Positions 1 through 11,320 of a DNA stretch of 64,000 nt are shown here, in pieces; the first letter of the stretch is position 1, and every line of letters begins with the position of its first letter. The stretch lies in the NCBI GenBank assembly GCA_001414345.1, contig LLCB01000038.1, forward strand, positions 214,343 to 278,342, read 5' to 3'. The notes beneath the pieces were generated by a model. It did not search any database and had not been told where the DNA came from. It was given only the letters and a program-made list of their open reading frames with translations. Both the position numbers and the translations under genes were made by a program. This DNA is from Hymenoscyphus infarciens (taxonomy: Eukaryota; Ascomycota; Leotiomycetes; Helotiales; Helotiaceae).

Positions 1-1306
1 AAGTGAAGTTGGAGATTAGGGTGGTATGAGGTATTTGTGAGGTGAGAGGAGGAATTGCACAGGATCCTGTCCGTGATGTATGTTATGTGTATGAGCAAAG
101 GAGGAGGAGGTGTTGATGATGTGTAGAAGGGAAGAAATCTTCCAAGTGACGGAAGGTTGAGGGCTCTAAATGGGTGGAGGGGGAAATGGGAGGGGTCCGG
201 GTCTGCTTAGTCCGCCGTAGCTCAACCGTCCCGGTCTAGGCGGGATAATTGGAGCCGGTGACGCCGCTTTTCATTCTGCTCGTTGCATGTTTGCATCTCA
301 ACCTCCATGATTACACACGCCAATCCAAGGAGAACCAGGACGGGACCTTTGAGGAGAACCAGGACCTTTCAATTTGCTGTTTCGGTGGGGGTGAAACGGC
401 AGTGTTCTAGGGGTTCAATATGAAGGCTTTACGCACGTCGCTTACCATATCCATATCCATATCCATATCCATGCTCAACCAGCAATCAACTGAGAGAAAT
501 CGGACACATCAAACAGTGCTGCTTTTGGGTCTGAGGGTTCCGACGAGGACGGGAGGCAGTTAAAGCATGAGTACGAGTACCTTATCACCGCGGGCCAACT
601 GCTTCTGCGCGGAAGGTCTAATAGAGTCATGGAGATGCATGGGAAAGTGTCCGACGAGGGCGACTGAGGGCGATGAAGGCGATGAAGGCGACGAGGGCGA
701 CGAGGGCCGTACGATGGATGCATGAGCGATTAATGTTGGATAAACTCCCAATCGGCTACATCAACACCAGGTTAAATAACTTCGATTCTAATTCATCAAC
801 AGCCCATCCTTCTCCGGCAACGGAATGAATACTGGCCGTGGTTTTGTAGCTGTTGATCATGAATGTTTGTGTTTCAGAGGTTCCTCAAGCTCTTCAATTA
901 TTAAAGCCCCCACTTCCCACTTCAACCTGAGGTGGCATGAAAAGGACCCCGCCAAATCAGGCACGAACTTGCTGCCTGAGGAAAGAAAATATGAGACTTC
1001 GGAGACTTCCTCCTTGGCTTAAAGCCGAACTCAGCTTCACCGGTATTTTGCCGGCGCGTTTGCTTGCCGGCGCCTAATCGCGCTTAAGTCCAGGAATTCA
1101 ATGCCAAGCTTTTGCGAATCTGCCATCAACTTTCATCAACAACACCACAGCTTGATATCATCCCATTTATTTCAACTGCCTGCATACCGCACTTGAAACA
1201 ACAAGCACACCAAGATAAGAGACTGTTGAGTTGAGAAAGCCACTGCGTCAAGGCGCAAAGGTACGTCTAACATCATACCAAATCAAGTGTCGACCAGCAA
1301 TTCATC
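1..1306. other. Intergenic / 5' region of the RRM gene, with two short tandem repeats
   Basis: I see no convincing gene here. The open frames on both strands are short, low in complexity and lack family motifs. Two simple repeats stand out: a CCATAT hexamer array at 445-472 and an imperfect GGCGATGAA/GGCGACGAG array at 651-707, which gives a Ser-Pro run when read on the minus strand. The last 250 bases are C-rich with poly-A-rich leader character and are probably the promoter and 5' UTR of the RRM gene. Confidence 0.6.
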
Positions 1307-2428
1307 ATGTCCTATCCCCCACCTCCAGGTCTAAACAACAACCCTCATCCATCTCTTCCCGCTCGACCTCCTCCCTCGAACCTTCCTCCCCGACCAGCTT
1401 ATAATGCTGCGACATCTCGACCCAGTGGTGGTGCGCCACCTGCCTACCCAGCATCGACAGGATATGGAGGCTTCGCGCCCAGATCCGTAGCCCCAGCGCA
1501 AACACCTCAACCATCATACAACTCATATCAAGCTCCTCCTCAGCAACAATACCCCCAACAAGCATATGGAGGATACAACAGCGCTCCCCCACAACAAGAT
1601 GCCTACGGCGCCGCCCCTCAAATCCGAAATCCCTTCGCACCTCCCAGCGCAACCGCCGGACCAAGAAGTTATGAAGAGGATCCCGATATGGCAGCTCAAA
1701 TAGCACAGTGGCAGTCCGCATACGCATCAAAAGACAACGCAGCAGCTACCAGTACATCAGGATACACTGGTCCCAACCCCGCTACCCGACGATTCAACAA
1801 TTCAACTGAAGGTTCTGGCGCAGCGACATCTACGAATACCACGCCACTCGGCGGCGGCCCACGACCCGAAGCAGCAGGACCAACCATGAGCTCAGCAGCC
1901 ATGTCCAGCGCCGCACACACAGACACAGGCGTGGCAAACATCGTCTCCGACTCCAAAGACCCTTCTCAAAAAACCGTCGTCCGTTCCGGTGGTGGCTCAA
2001 CCTGGACTGATTCCTCCCTTTTAGAATGGGATCCCGCGCATTTCCGTCTTTTCGTCGGTAATTTAGCAGGAGAAGTAACGGACGAATCCCTCTACAAAGC
2101 ATTCTCCCGCTGGCCTTCTATTCAAAAAGCACGCGTCATTCGAGATAAGAGAACAACCAAGAGTAAGGGCTATGGATTCGTGAGTTTTAGTGATGGAGAG
2201 GAGTTCTTTTCGGCGGCGAGAGAGATGCAGGGGAAGTATATTGGGAGTCATCCTGTGCTTTTGAGAAGGAGCACTACGGAGATTAAGGCTGTGAATCCGA
2301 GGGATAAGAGACATGGGAAGGGGGGTAAGAATAAGAATAAGGGAGGTGATAAGGATAGGGATAAGACTGGTGCTGGTATCTCGAAACCGGGTAGTAAGAC
2401 GAAGGGGGGATTGAAGGTCCTTGGTTGA
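1307..2428 (+). CDS. RRM-domain RNA-binding protein, RBM42-like
   Basis: A single-exon gene of 373 residues. Residues 1-230 are low-complexity and rich in Pro, Gln, Ala, Ser and Tyr, with repeated Pro-Pro and Gln-Gln stretches. One RNA-recognition motif follows at about residues 247-323: RNP2 is LFVGNL (248-253) and RNP1 is KGYGFVSF (287-294). The tail after 330 is very rich in Lys and Gly. A disordered Pro-rich N-terminus with one C-terminal RRM is the architecture of RBM42 and its fungal relatives, nuclear proteins linked to pre-mRNA processing. The family name is inference from architecture and from the segment around the RRM; the specific RNA target is unknown. The ATG used is the first in frame and has ATC at -3 to -1. 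Codon choice becomes noticeably more G/T-rich in the last third, coinciding with the Lys/Gly tail. Confidence 0.9.
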   Translation: MSYPPPPGLNNNPHPSLPARPPPSNLPPRPAYNAATSRPSGGAPPAYPASTGYGGFAPRSVAPAQTPQPSYNSYQAPPQQQYPQQAYGGYNSAPPQQDAYGAAPQIRNPFAPPSATAGPRSYEEDPDMAAQIAQWQSAYASKDNAAATSTSGYTGPNPATRRFNNSTEGSGAATSTNTTPLGGGPRPEAAGPTMSSAAMSSAAHTDTGVANIVSDSKDPSQKTVVRSGGGSTWTDSSLLEWDPAHFRLFVGNLAGEVTDESLYKAFSRWPSIQKARVIRDKRTTKSKGYGFVSFSDGEEFFSAAREMQGKYIGSHPVLLRRSTTEIKAVNPRDKRHGKGGKNKNKGGDKDRDKTGAGISKPGSKTKGGLKVLG

Positions 2429-4567
2429 TTTTGGGAATTGTGCGAGTGTACGAAGAATGCAGGAAGTCTGGACTTTGATTCTGAAAACGGGCAAGGGGTT
2501 GTTGGTCCTTTGGTCTGGATATCGGACGAGGGATTATCTAGACTAATGAGCGGAGAAGTGTAGAACTCAAGAATTCCAATCCCAACTTACTATCCAAACA
2601 CCACTCTCGTTTGTCAAGAAGTTCTCCACCACGACCGGTGAACATTGCAAGTGGTAACTCGACATCCTCTACACTGTGACCCAACGCGAGTAGCTCAACG
2701 AGAACAGAATAACGTAATCCTGAAGCAGTATCCTGCGCAAAAACTCCTATTTTCTTCATATTTTTGCGACCGTTTCATGTCGTGTACTCTCCAGGTGTTC
2801 ATGAGGCCACCCCGAGCCAGAGCACGAAACCTCAGAACCAGAACTACTTCACTTTACAATAAACACCATGACCTTACAAGTAAACATCAATTCCCTTTCT
2901 CTGAGCATAGAAAGACGTGTTTACATCTACTTGTATTCAACCCGGTCGGAGGATTGCAAATCGTTGCGGGGAGATTCGAGAGTGACTTCCCTTTCTGGGC
3001 GATGGGGGGTTGAATGCGTTGGGACCTCCTCGTACCCTCCTCGTCTTTCACGTACTATGTACCATGCTTGAGCTTATTATCCTGGTCACAGTGGGAGGGA
3101 TTTTTGGGGAGTGGGTGGGGGTGGGGGTTTTTATCTACCTTAATTATGTCCTGTGTTTACATTTTTTGGTCTTAGGTCTTGGGTGTTGCGAGGATTAAAC
3201 TCGGACGAATCTTGTTGGCAGACGACGCAATTATTTGATCCGGTTGAAAGGACCTTGGAGATGAAGTCACGCTTTCTATGCATGGCTAGTGGGATAAATG
3301 TCTGTCCCAAGTGACTCGTGAGAGAAAAGAACACTTTGCGTAGAGCGTAGAGGCTGGGAGATTGGGAGATTGGGAGATTGGGAGATTGGGAGATTGGTAT
3401 ACAAATTACATGTGCGGAACGAGGGGTGGTATTTCTCTGAAGCCTTTGATTCTTCTTCTTGGGAGCGCGGGGGGGTGGGGGGTGGTGGTTGTTGAAGATA
3501 CGAAAAGTGCTGGGGCGCTGGGATGTTACTTACCTGTAAGACAAACAAGAGAGGTGGGGGAGGGTAAGGCTTTGTTTTCTGTTTTCTGTTCTTTGCTCTT
3601 CTTCACTTTTTTTACTTCATTATATAAATACATGTTATCCTTTATGAATAATAACACCCTCCCCCCATCCCCCCAAAAAAGAATTTTATTCTAGAAGATC
3701 TAGACTGATTGAAACAAACTACTAGATTAGCATTGAATAAACAGAGAGACGATGAATACTTATTACTAGAAAACTCTGGTGATATAACGCCGTTATTCTA
3801 GCCTATTAGTAGACTATTCTTTCTCGGGTATGCCAGCGACCATTGCGAGTGTTTAAGTTCGGGCTTAAATTTGCTTTTGGGACGTTTATCTAAATGCATA
3901 TCTTTTTTCAAGCTAAATTCTCCAGCATTCGAGCCTTACTACTTTTCTATCAAAGGTCTTTGTCCTCTGTCCTCTGTATTATAACTAAAGTCATAATAGC
4001 TTTATGCTCGATAGCTTAGAAAGCAATGCAGGCTAGATGACACTAGCTACATGTCTTAGAAGTAGGAAACAATAGCAATACACGGGTACTGAGAACTAGA
4101 ATTCGCTCCCGGTTCAAGTACAACTATGCGATTCTTATTAGCTTTTTTGTTAATTACTACTTCAATTTATACTCGCATACTCTTTTTACACGCTCTGGAT
4201 TTTCAACCTTGGAATGGCGAGGAAAGAAGCGTCATAGGTCGAGAGCAGCGAGCACTTTACAGGGTGACATAGAAGTTGGTATTTCTTCTAATTCAACTCC
4301 CACGATTAAATCAAGAGAGGAAGTATTAATTTGGTAAAAGGGATTTTCACAGGACAGGAGTTGTTACTGGATGAACGTTGTTGGTTGAGAAGTGGGGAGT
4401 ATTTATAAAATACCTAAAAGCATGTATTAATAGTTATTGTACATTCTTGACCAAAAAACTGAGAAGATCTCTGAAAGAATCCATTCAGCTCGAGGCCATC
4501 TAAGGGTGAGTTTTCACGTGAGTTCTCTCGCTCCGATGATCTACCGAAAAAGGAGAAACCTAGCAGC
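2429..4567. other. Intergenic, low-complexity patches
   Basis: No gene is supported. A GGGAGATTG nonamer is repeated about 4.5 times at 3356-3396. A run of G tracts follows at about 3468-3490 and could form a G-quadruplex on the plus strand. The rest is moderately AT-rich unique-looking sequence with only short, motif-free open frames. Confidence 0.55.
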
Positions 4568-5245
4568 TTAGGCGAATAACACAAGTAAGTAAGTGTTCCT
4601 TGACAGTGACACAACTTTCGGTGCGTTTGTATGATGCGTTCTTTCTAGATTCATAGTATACGGCTTTCTTTGAAATTTGTAAAGGTTAGAATGTTCACCC
4701 CTAGCAATCTGATAGAAAATCTTAGGTTGTCCCGTTGAATCTACGCGAACATAAGAAAACCCCATTGTTCCTCAATAACCACCTCCAAAGCAAAAGTTGG
4801 TTACCTCAGATGGCGCAATCCCAAGTATTTCAATCTCTAGCTTTGGCAATCTATAGCCCAGCCAGGATACAGCACACTCTTCTCCGTTGACGGGCACTTC
4901 ATAACAATACGAATGTAGTGAGCTTAGCTGCGATACCAGAGAAAATGACTCGGAAACTCAAGCAGGATGTGTGCATCTTCACACCGATATCCATGCCTTC
5001 AACGCAACTACTCCAAGGCCTCGTCCTACATCCTGGCGAAGTATTCCCTCGATCAGCAGCATACCAACGTAATCTCTGAGTTTCTTACAATGCGCTTGAA
5101 TGGTTACTGGTTTCCAGAATTCGAAGTGTAGAGAAGCTATGATGGTGTGGACAGCCTTTACCAAGCGATCAACAAGCACTTGGCGTGCTACGGTATTGAG
5201 GTCTCGCTCCCCTTTGTCGATCCTGATCTCGAGTAAAGGTGAATC
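4568..5245 (-). pseudogene. Decayed protein-coding sequence, three in-frame TGA stops
   Basis: On the minus strand one reading frame runs for 226 codons from 5245 to 4568, interrupted only by TGA codons at 4981-4979, 4960-4958 and 4774-4772. The interrupted translation looks like real protein: it has balanced composition, Trp, Cys and acidic residues, and helical stretches such as VLVDRLVKAVHTIIASL, and later an EILGIAPSEV segment. A plausible splice acceptor (CTGAG followed by TTTAG) precedes the frame at 5246-5248, so upstream exons may be lost or hidden. I do not recognise the family. All stops being TGA fits CGA or TGG mutating by C-to-T or G-to-A transitions, as in light RIP. The alternative is a live gene in which the stops lie inside introns, since a GTGTGA donor-like sequence spans the first stop. 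Confidence 0.42.
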
Positions 5246-5830
5246 CTAAATCTCAGTTATACCTTTTTTCCCTCCCCGCTCCCTTAATTCCTCCCACTCC
5301 CACTATTCATTCTTTACTGCCTTGCTCTAGTCTTCTTATAAACTCAATGATACAGAAAGAAGGAACGCATTTACTAGCCCACTTTCAAGTTGTGCATTAT
5401 TCTCTCTGTAGATGTCTCGCCACATCATTCCATAGAGCGTATAAAGTGATTTTCTGCTTCCTCACGAAAATATTCTATTTGGTAGTGCGAGCGTATGTCC
5501 GGTGAGAAACTTCTAGAAAGAGGACGAAACTGTCTGTAACTGATGGATCTAGGTTAAAACGCGAACTCCGTTCCTAAACATCCCTAGAGTGTCTTCCTAG
5601 AGTGTCTTCTAAGAAGGGGACGCGTGGAATCAGGAGCCACGCTAAACGCGTGCTTACACCCTGGTGGGGCTTTTACAAAGGAGGAGATAGAGTGGTTGGG
5701 AGCATGAAATTAAGCAAGCGGTCTTGTAATTATTTAAGCTGTCTGTTTTTTTCCTGTCGTATGTCGTGGTACTCTTAATCTATTTTGGGATGTTTTTGTT
5801 TTCCTCCTATAGAGGGAAGGTTTCTCAAGA
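5246..5830. other. Intergenic, no gene seen
   Basis: Nothing coding-like is visible. A duplicated CTAGAGTGTCTTC motif occurs at about 5584-5610. The segment ends in the target site of the hAT-like element. Confidence 0.5.
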
Positions 5831-5838
5831 CTTACTCT
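5831..5838. repeat. 8-bp target site duplication, left copy (CTTACTCT)
   Basis: It directly abuts the left terminus of the hAT-like element and is identical to 6606-6613. Confidence 0.82.
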
Positions 5839-6605
5839 CAGTGTGGTCGATAGTATTATCGTGATAAAATACTACAGTATTTTAGATTAATATATTATCA
5901 TGATATCCCAGTAGTACGTATCTAAATACGCTATAATACTATCGTAATATCGTGATATCATATAGTATATCTTTTAATAACTCGTAAGCGCTAAAACCCA
6001 CTTTTTCTCAAAATGAGGCTATTCACACTTTTCTCTTTTATTACTTACTTATTAGACTAAAATATTATTTTTTTATTAATTTAGTTAATATTTACCTATA
6101 ATTAAAGGGTAAAACTTAGTAGAATTCAATACACTAGTTTATTATATTCTAGCTATTAATCTAACGTTATTGTTGTCGAATTAGTACTTAGTGTTAAGAG
6201 ATTTCTAGACATGTTTTTATCTCGCATAGGCCACCTTTTTAACCTTATAATATTTAGGTTAATTTAAGAGCTATTTATATGATTCTTTTTTTGAAATACT
6301 CTATTTAAATAGATCTATAATTTTAGCTATTTAGCTATATATTTTTTGTAGTCTTATACGTTATGCTATATAAAGCTAAAATATAAGGCTGAAAAGAAGT
6401 AGAGTAAAATCCAGAGTAAAAAGCTTAAATATTATAGCTTAGCAATACCACGATATTATCATGATATTGATTAAAATACTAACAATATAAAAGATAATAT
6501 TGTTAGGTATTATAAGATTTAAATAGTACAAATAGTATATATTAAAGTGGGTTTCCAACAATATATCGTGGTGGTATAATATTTTAAATACTATCGACCA
6601 CACTG
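5839..6605. mobile_element. Decayed hAT-like element with terminal inverted repeats
   Basis: The segment starts CAGTGTGGTCGATAGTATT (5839-5857) and ends with its reverse complement AATACTATCGACCACACTG (6587-6605), a 19-bp perfect terminal inverted repeat. It is bordered by an exact 8-bp direct repeat CTTACTCT at 5831-5838 and 6606-6613. An 8-bp target duplication and a CAGTG-type terminus are the established signature of hAT transposons. At 767 bp with no open frame it is non-autonomous or a deletion derivative. The interior is very AT-rich and poor in CA/TG, so it has been RIPped, and it carries several inverted copies of ATATCGTGATATCAT-like words. Confidence 0.82.
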
Positions 6606-6613
6606 CTTACTCT
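6606..6613. repeat. 8-bp target site duplication, right copy (CTTACTCT)
   Basis: It directly abuts the right terminus of the hAT-like element and is identical to 5831-5838. Confidence 0.82.
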
Positions 6614-6960
6614 CTATTACCTAACTCTTATATTATATTCTTTTTATTATTTTTAGATAAATAAGAGAGAAGAAAGAGAAAGAAGAGAAGAGAGAGGAGT
6701 AGAGGGAATGTTTACTTTAAACTCCTCTTACCTATACTAAGAAAAACCTTCCCCTAGAATATTTACTTACCTCCTTACCTCTAACTCTCTCTTTTACTTA
6801 CCTATCTCTCTTACTCTCTTCTACACTCTCTTAGTATATATAGTATAAAGAAGAATAGAAGAAGAGAGCAAGAGTATAAGAGTGTAAGAGTATAAGAGTA
6901 TAAGAGAGTAAGAGAATAGGATAATATAGTTAAAGATTTACTATATCTCTTAACTTTTAT
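6614..6960. repeat. Purine/pyrimidine low-complexity block
   Basis: GA-rich tracts (6661-6710 and 6850-6915, the latter a decamer like AGAGTATAAG repeated) alternate with CT-rich tracts (6770-6830). The two kinds are complementary, so the block could fold. It is depleted in CA and TG like the RIPped element to its left. Confidence 0.6.
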
Positions 6961-7067
6961 AATTTGCTATTTACGATTTAGTCGATTCCGGCTTTTAGTA
7001 TATACGGGACGCCCTACCTATCAAGGGGATGGGAATTTTATTCTTTGCTGGATTCTTGAGAAGTTTT

Positions 7068-10000
7068 GTTACATGTCGTAGAATTCTGCATTTCAAACTT
7101 GAGGTTGAGTTCTCTGAAACATTCCCAACCCGCTGCTAGGAAGGTAATCTCCTTCCGCTTTCTGGTGGTTCTGTTGCACAGCGTGTAAGTTTTAATTTAT
7201 CTTTGAAATTACGGACTTTCTATTTAAGTTTGCCAATACGTGAACTCTCAAATAATGTGACTGGACCCACGTATTTTTAGGCACTTGTGTATTTCTGTTG
7301 AATTTCGACAGAACAGCTAACACACTTCATCATTTCTAGTTCCCCTCCCCTTTTTCATTCAGGTTCTCGAACACCCCAAGCTTTCGATATTTTGTACCCT
7401 TACCTGCCGGAGGCGATGTTATTTAGAGTGCGAGTAAAAATCTGTTGCATCTCGTGAAAGAATCCAATTTATTCTCGAATTTCTACTTTCCCAATTCGAT
7501 CACGGAAGATCTGAGCTTCTGGATATCTGCTATACAACTGTATACGCTCCCCAGTTAGGTACACTTCAAGCCTTCTCTTGAAAATCGCACTTTCCTTTAA
7601 TGTATTCTAGTATCTTCACAGGGGTAGTCAATTTCCTAACCCGGTTTTCTGGATCATCAATGCAAGGCATCCATGCACAACACCCTCGCCATACTGGCGC
7701 AACTCAAAGCCAACGCTTTTTTCGAATTTCATTGCACGTCGCAAAAAGAGTTAATATATTTCTCCCCCTCCCTTTTTTACTTGTCACATTCCTGATCCAC
7801 CAGCATTTTTCCAAAATGGTGATGCTGGTGAGCCTTCTTCCAAATCGGGTAATACAAATTTCAAGTCGTCAATGCATCCCTCGCTCGCTTAACCCATCCC
7901 GGACCCTACACCGATTTTCTAGAAGCTGCAGGTGCCTATTTGCTTTGGGTTTTGTTGCACTTTGGAAAAGTTTAATTTATTTTTGAGATTGTTGATTTCC
8001 TCATGCAGCATTCGGTGTGACTTTAAGCTCCGATTTATAATGTATAACGGCAGACAAGCCAACATTGAGTACGTGAGCATTCTTCTTTGGGCATTCTGTG
8101 AGATATTGTTGCATTTCGCTGAAGTTCTTGATTTATATGGAAGGCCGATCTTCCTCGATTGAGACACCGGTCGGGGGTTCAGAAGGATAGAGCCTGGGTA
8201 GGCTTTTGATATATGACGAAGTCAACTTGGGCCACTCACGGAACTTTCACCCTTCGGGACTTCTCTGAATCATTTGTTGCTCATCGCAGAATTGTTTAAT
8301 CTATTTGGAAGGCTGATCATTCTGAATTGAGTCTCCTTTTAAGCTTCTATAATTTGAAAGTTGTTACATCAAGAAGCTGTGATGTGAAATTGTTGGGAAC
8401 TTACACTCTTTTGAAACTCTGTGGGTTATTGTTGCAAGTCGCGAAAGTCTTTAATTTATATTCCAGGCCGATTTTTCCTAATGAAGGTTCCAGAGGCCGA
8501 AAATTGACATATCAACAAGCTATGAAGAAGATCAGAAGGAGCATATTCCCATTCAAGTCTTCGACAAGATACTGTCGCACGTCACGAAACAAAATAAAAC
8601 TATCTGTAAAATATGGACTTTTCTACTCAGGTAAAGTTCTTCCAGAACACAGACTTTCAATATATGATGCAACTTAATACTCACAGACAAGAATACCTGG
8701 TGTATAGAATTCATTGCACGTCGCAAAATTTCCTAATATAAAACCCAACCCACCACATTCCTAATCCAGCAAACTCTCACATCTCAGTATCGTTGCATGT
8801 CGCAAAACTCTTTAATTTACATCTGAGATTACTTGTTCTCCCTTTCTGGTTAGAGCAGCTTGTAAGCCCATTATTGACTTCCATGCATGAGGGGAGCAAA
8901 TAACAGGCAATTGGGAAATTCTTTTGCTGCACCTCGGAAAAATCTTTAATTTATTTCCCTGCCCTCTGTTTCTTGTATTCTTGAAATGAATCCAGTAAAT
9001 GATGATGCTCCAGAAGTCCGCGATAACCAAGCTGAAGTTATAGAGTAACGTAACATAATGATAAATAATAAATCTTAATTTTATCTAGTCTTTTTGTAAA
9101 TATTTTTGCATGATATAGTTATTTATAAACTGCAGGATTATTTGTTTCATCAGAAAGATATAGGGCGACTGCTAAAACGGTGATCAATGCAAACCCGGTA
9201 CCTTCTCAACCCTCCCCTCGAATACGCTATTTCCCAAACTCCCAGGATTCTGTTGCACAGCGCACAAATAATTAATATACTCTTCAAATGAGACATTTCC
9301 AATTCCATCTCTCTCGTAAGCTTCCAGAAGAAACAAAATTCCGGACCCACACCTCTCCGGAGATTTAACCACAGGCAAAATCTAAATGTTCGGGCTTTCA
9401 TTACACATCGCAAAACTCTTCAACATATTCTTAAAATGAGAAACTTCCTAATTCAGCCATTTCCTTCCTGTTGATAAACTTCTAGAAGGAGAGGGCCAGA
9501 AATCGGAGGAAACAACAATACATGGCCTACACCCCCTGTCCCTTTACAAAACCCGAGTCCTCGGAATTTCATTGCACATCGCAAAATTCTTTAATATAGT
9601 TTCAAAATGAAAGATCTCCCAATAAAATGTCCTAGTAAGCTTCTAGAAAGATTAAATCTCCGAAAAAATCAATATATGACGTATAATCCTACGTACAAGA
9701 CCTATACCGAGCGTACTATTACATCCATCAGCTGAACCCCCACCACGCCCCGAAATATTGATCTTTAACTTCCAATTTCCATGCATTTACCTAAATTATA
9801 TTCTAATATTTTATTGTTGCACGTCTCAATTTTAAGTCTATATTTGTTCTCCCTAGTAAAAGTCTCACGTCCATCATTTTCAAGTTGCATTGATGAATTT
9901 GTTAATCTCTCTGAGCTACACCCCACCATGACCGAAATATTGGTTATACAAGAGAGACTGAGATGAATAATCAACTGTTGCACATCGTAGTTCTGTTAAG

Positions 10001-10846
10001 TCTATTTATTCCTCCTATGGGATCATTGGGCTTGCTTGCTTTGAATGCTTTGATAACCATCTCCATCTATCGCATAACTTTGACATTTCCGAACCCTCCA
10101 CTGAAATGTTGATTTTCGATTCTTTTGGAAAGAGAGACCAAAATGTGATGCCTTTGTTGCATATCGCAGTTTTTAGGCGTAATTGTTCCCCCCATGGGAG
10201 TTCCTAAGTTGCTTTGATATTTGTTATTACATATAGAAACCCCACCACGTCCGGAGATCTTGATTCTCAAACTCCGTCCTTCTAAAAAATAAGGTAGATT
10301 CTTGCAACGCTTCTGTTGTTGCACATCGCAGTTTTTTAGGCCTATTTTTTCCTCCTATGACGGCGCTGCTTTGTACCAATTTCCAGCGGCATTGCGTTGC
10401 TTTGAGATGTTCTCACGTAACCCCCCGAAAGAATCCACACTGAAGAAAATTCTCACCGAAGCACTCCATCGAAGATCTCCTCATTATGAAAGAAGTCCCT
10501 CCATTGTAGCAAGTCGCAATTTCTAAGTCTATTTATTCCCCCAATTACAGCCCCCCCTTCTAGCAGTTTACAATTGCATTGTTCTCCCACTTACACCCCG
10601 CCCCTCAAACGACGGCAACACCGGAACATCGATTTAATTCGGAATATTCATTGCATATCGCACATCTGACTTCTATATTTGTTCCCCCAATTGGAATCCT
10701 TCCCCTCCTTTATTTCAAGTTGCACCCTTAAAAAATGCGGCATTCGGAAGATCGGTCCCTGCCACATCGAAACCCTTCACCGAGATACCCTTCCTCCTTC
10801 CCTCCTATTTCTGTAGCTAAAATCTGGCATTGTTGCAAATCGCAGA
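7068..10846 (+). repeat. Diverged satellite-like array with a conserved GTTGCACRTCGCA box (22 copies)
   Basis: A box close to RTTGCAC(A/G)TCGCARA recurs in one orientation at 7068, 7173, 7443, 7731, 7954, 8108, 8276, 8431, 8574, 8713, 8792, 8926, 9252, 9400, 9571, 9816, 9977, 10156, 10318, 10506, 10650 and 10832. Most spacings are 135-190 bp; the few larger ones (about 245-330) look like units whose box was lost. In the left two thirds the box is followed by TTTAATTTAT/TTAATATA and often, further on, by a CTTCTAGAAG palindrome and an ATATATGACG-like word. From 9816 the following word is instead AAGTCTATTTATTCCYCC. Between boxes the units are hardly alignable by eye. Nothing coding is supported. 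The array stops about 160 bp before the giant element. Confidence 0.78.
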
Positions 10847-11004
10847 ATTCCCATCTATATTTGTTCCCCTATTAAATCAACCAATTCATTCCAACAATCT
10901 TTTTTTAGATGTGCTGATAGAAGATGTTCGCATGAATATCGAAGTTGCATTGACGATGGAAATTTCGCTTAGGGAGCTACCAGGGGATGTACTCGTTCGT
11001 GGAG

Positions 11005-11196
11005 ACCATAGGCATACTTTTCCTACCTTCTGTAAGGCCGTGCCCTTAATAAAGACACTACCTTTACATAGCTTCTTTAGTATAAAGGATACGTATAAAG
11101 CTATAACCTATATAGTACCCTATAAATATATAGGTATATAGAAGGCTGAATATACTTATAAGTACTAAACTATAATCTCTAGATAATAGATAAGCT
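11005..11196 (+). repeat. Left terminal inverted repeat of the giant element
   Basis: It begins ACCATAGGCATACTTTTCCT and aligns to the reverse complement of 44593-44789. I aligned the outer ~142 bases by eye: about 18 differences, every one a C/T or A/G transition, with no gaps. Beyond that the match continues with small gaps up to the AGATAATAGATAAGCT word. Transition-only divergence is what independent RIP of two identical copies produces. Confidence 0.88.
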
Positions 11197-11320
11197 ACTA
11201 ATAATAAATAAGCTACTAACTAAGTAATCTTTAGATTAACAGATAAGCTACTAATAACAGATAAGCTTAGATAAGCTACTAATAATAGATAAGCTACTAA
11301 TAATAGATAATTTATAAACT
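11180..11320 (+). repeat. Left subterminal repeats, AGATAAGCTACTAATAA-like
   Basis: At least six imperfect copies of a word close to AGATAAGCTACTAATAA lie directly inside the left terminal repeat. Copies of the same word in reverse orientation sit inside the right terminal repeat, so the arrangement is symmetrical. Confidence 0.75.

Noticed and set aside
475..751. Ser-Pro-rich minus-strand frames
   Set aside because: They are products of the imperfect GGCGATGAA/GGCGACGAG tandem repeat, not of a gene.
1261..1297. 5' UTR intron of the RRM gene (GTACGT ... ACCAG)
   Set aside because: It would be only 37 nt, shorter than every other intron here (49 nt or more), and its CTAAC word is too close to the donor to serve as a branch site.
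7068..10846. The regularly recurring box array as a CRISPR-like array
   Set aside because: This is eukaryotic nuclear DNA, the spacing varies from 79 to 326 bp, the box is imperfect and short, and the intervening units share further diverged similarity, which spacers would not.
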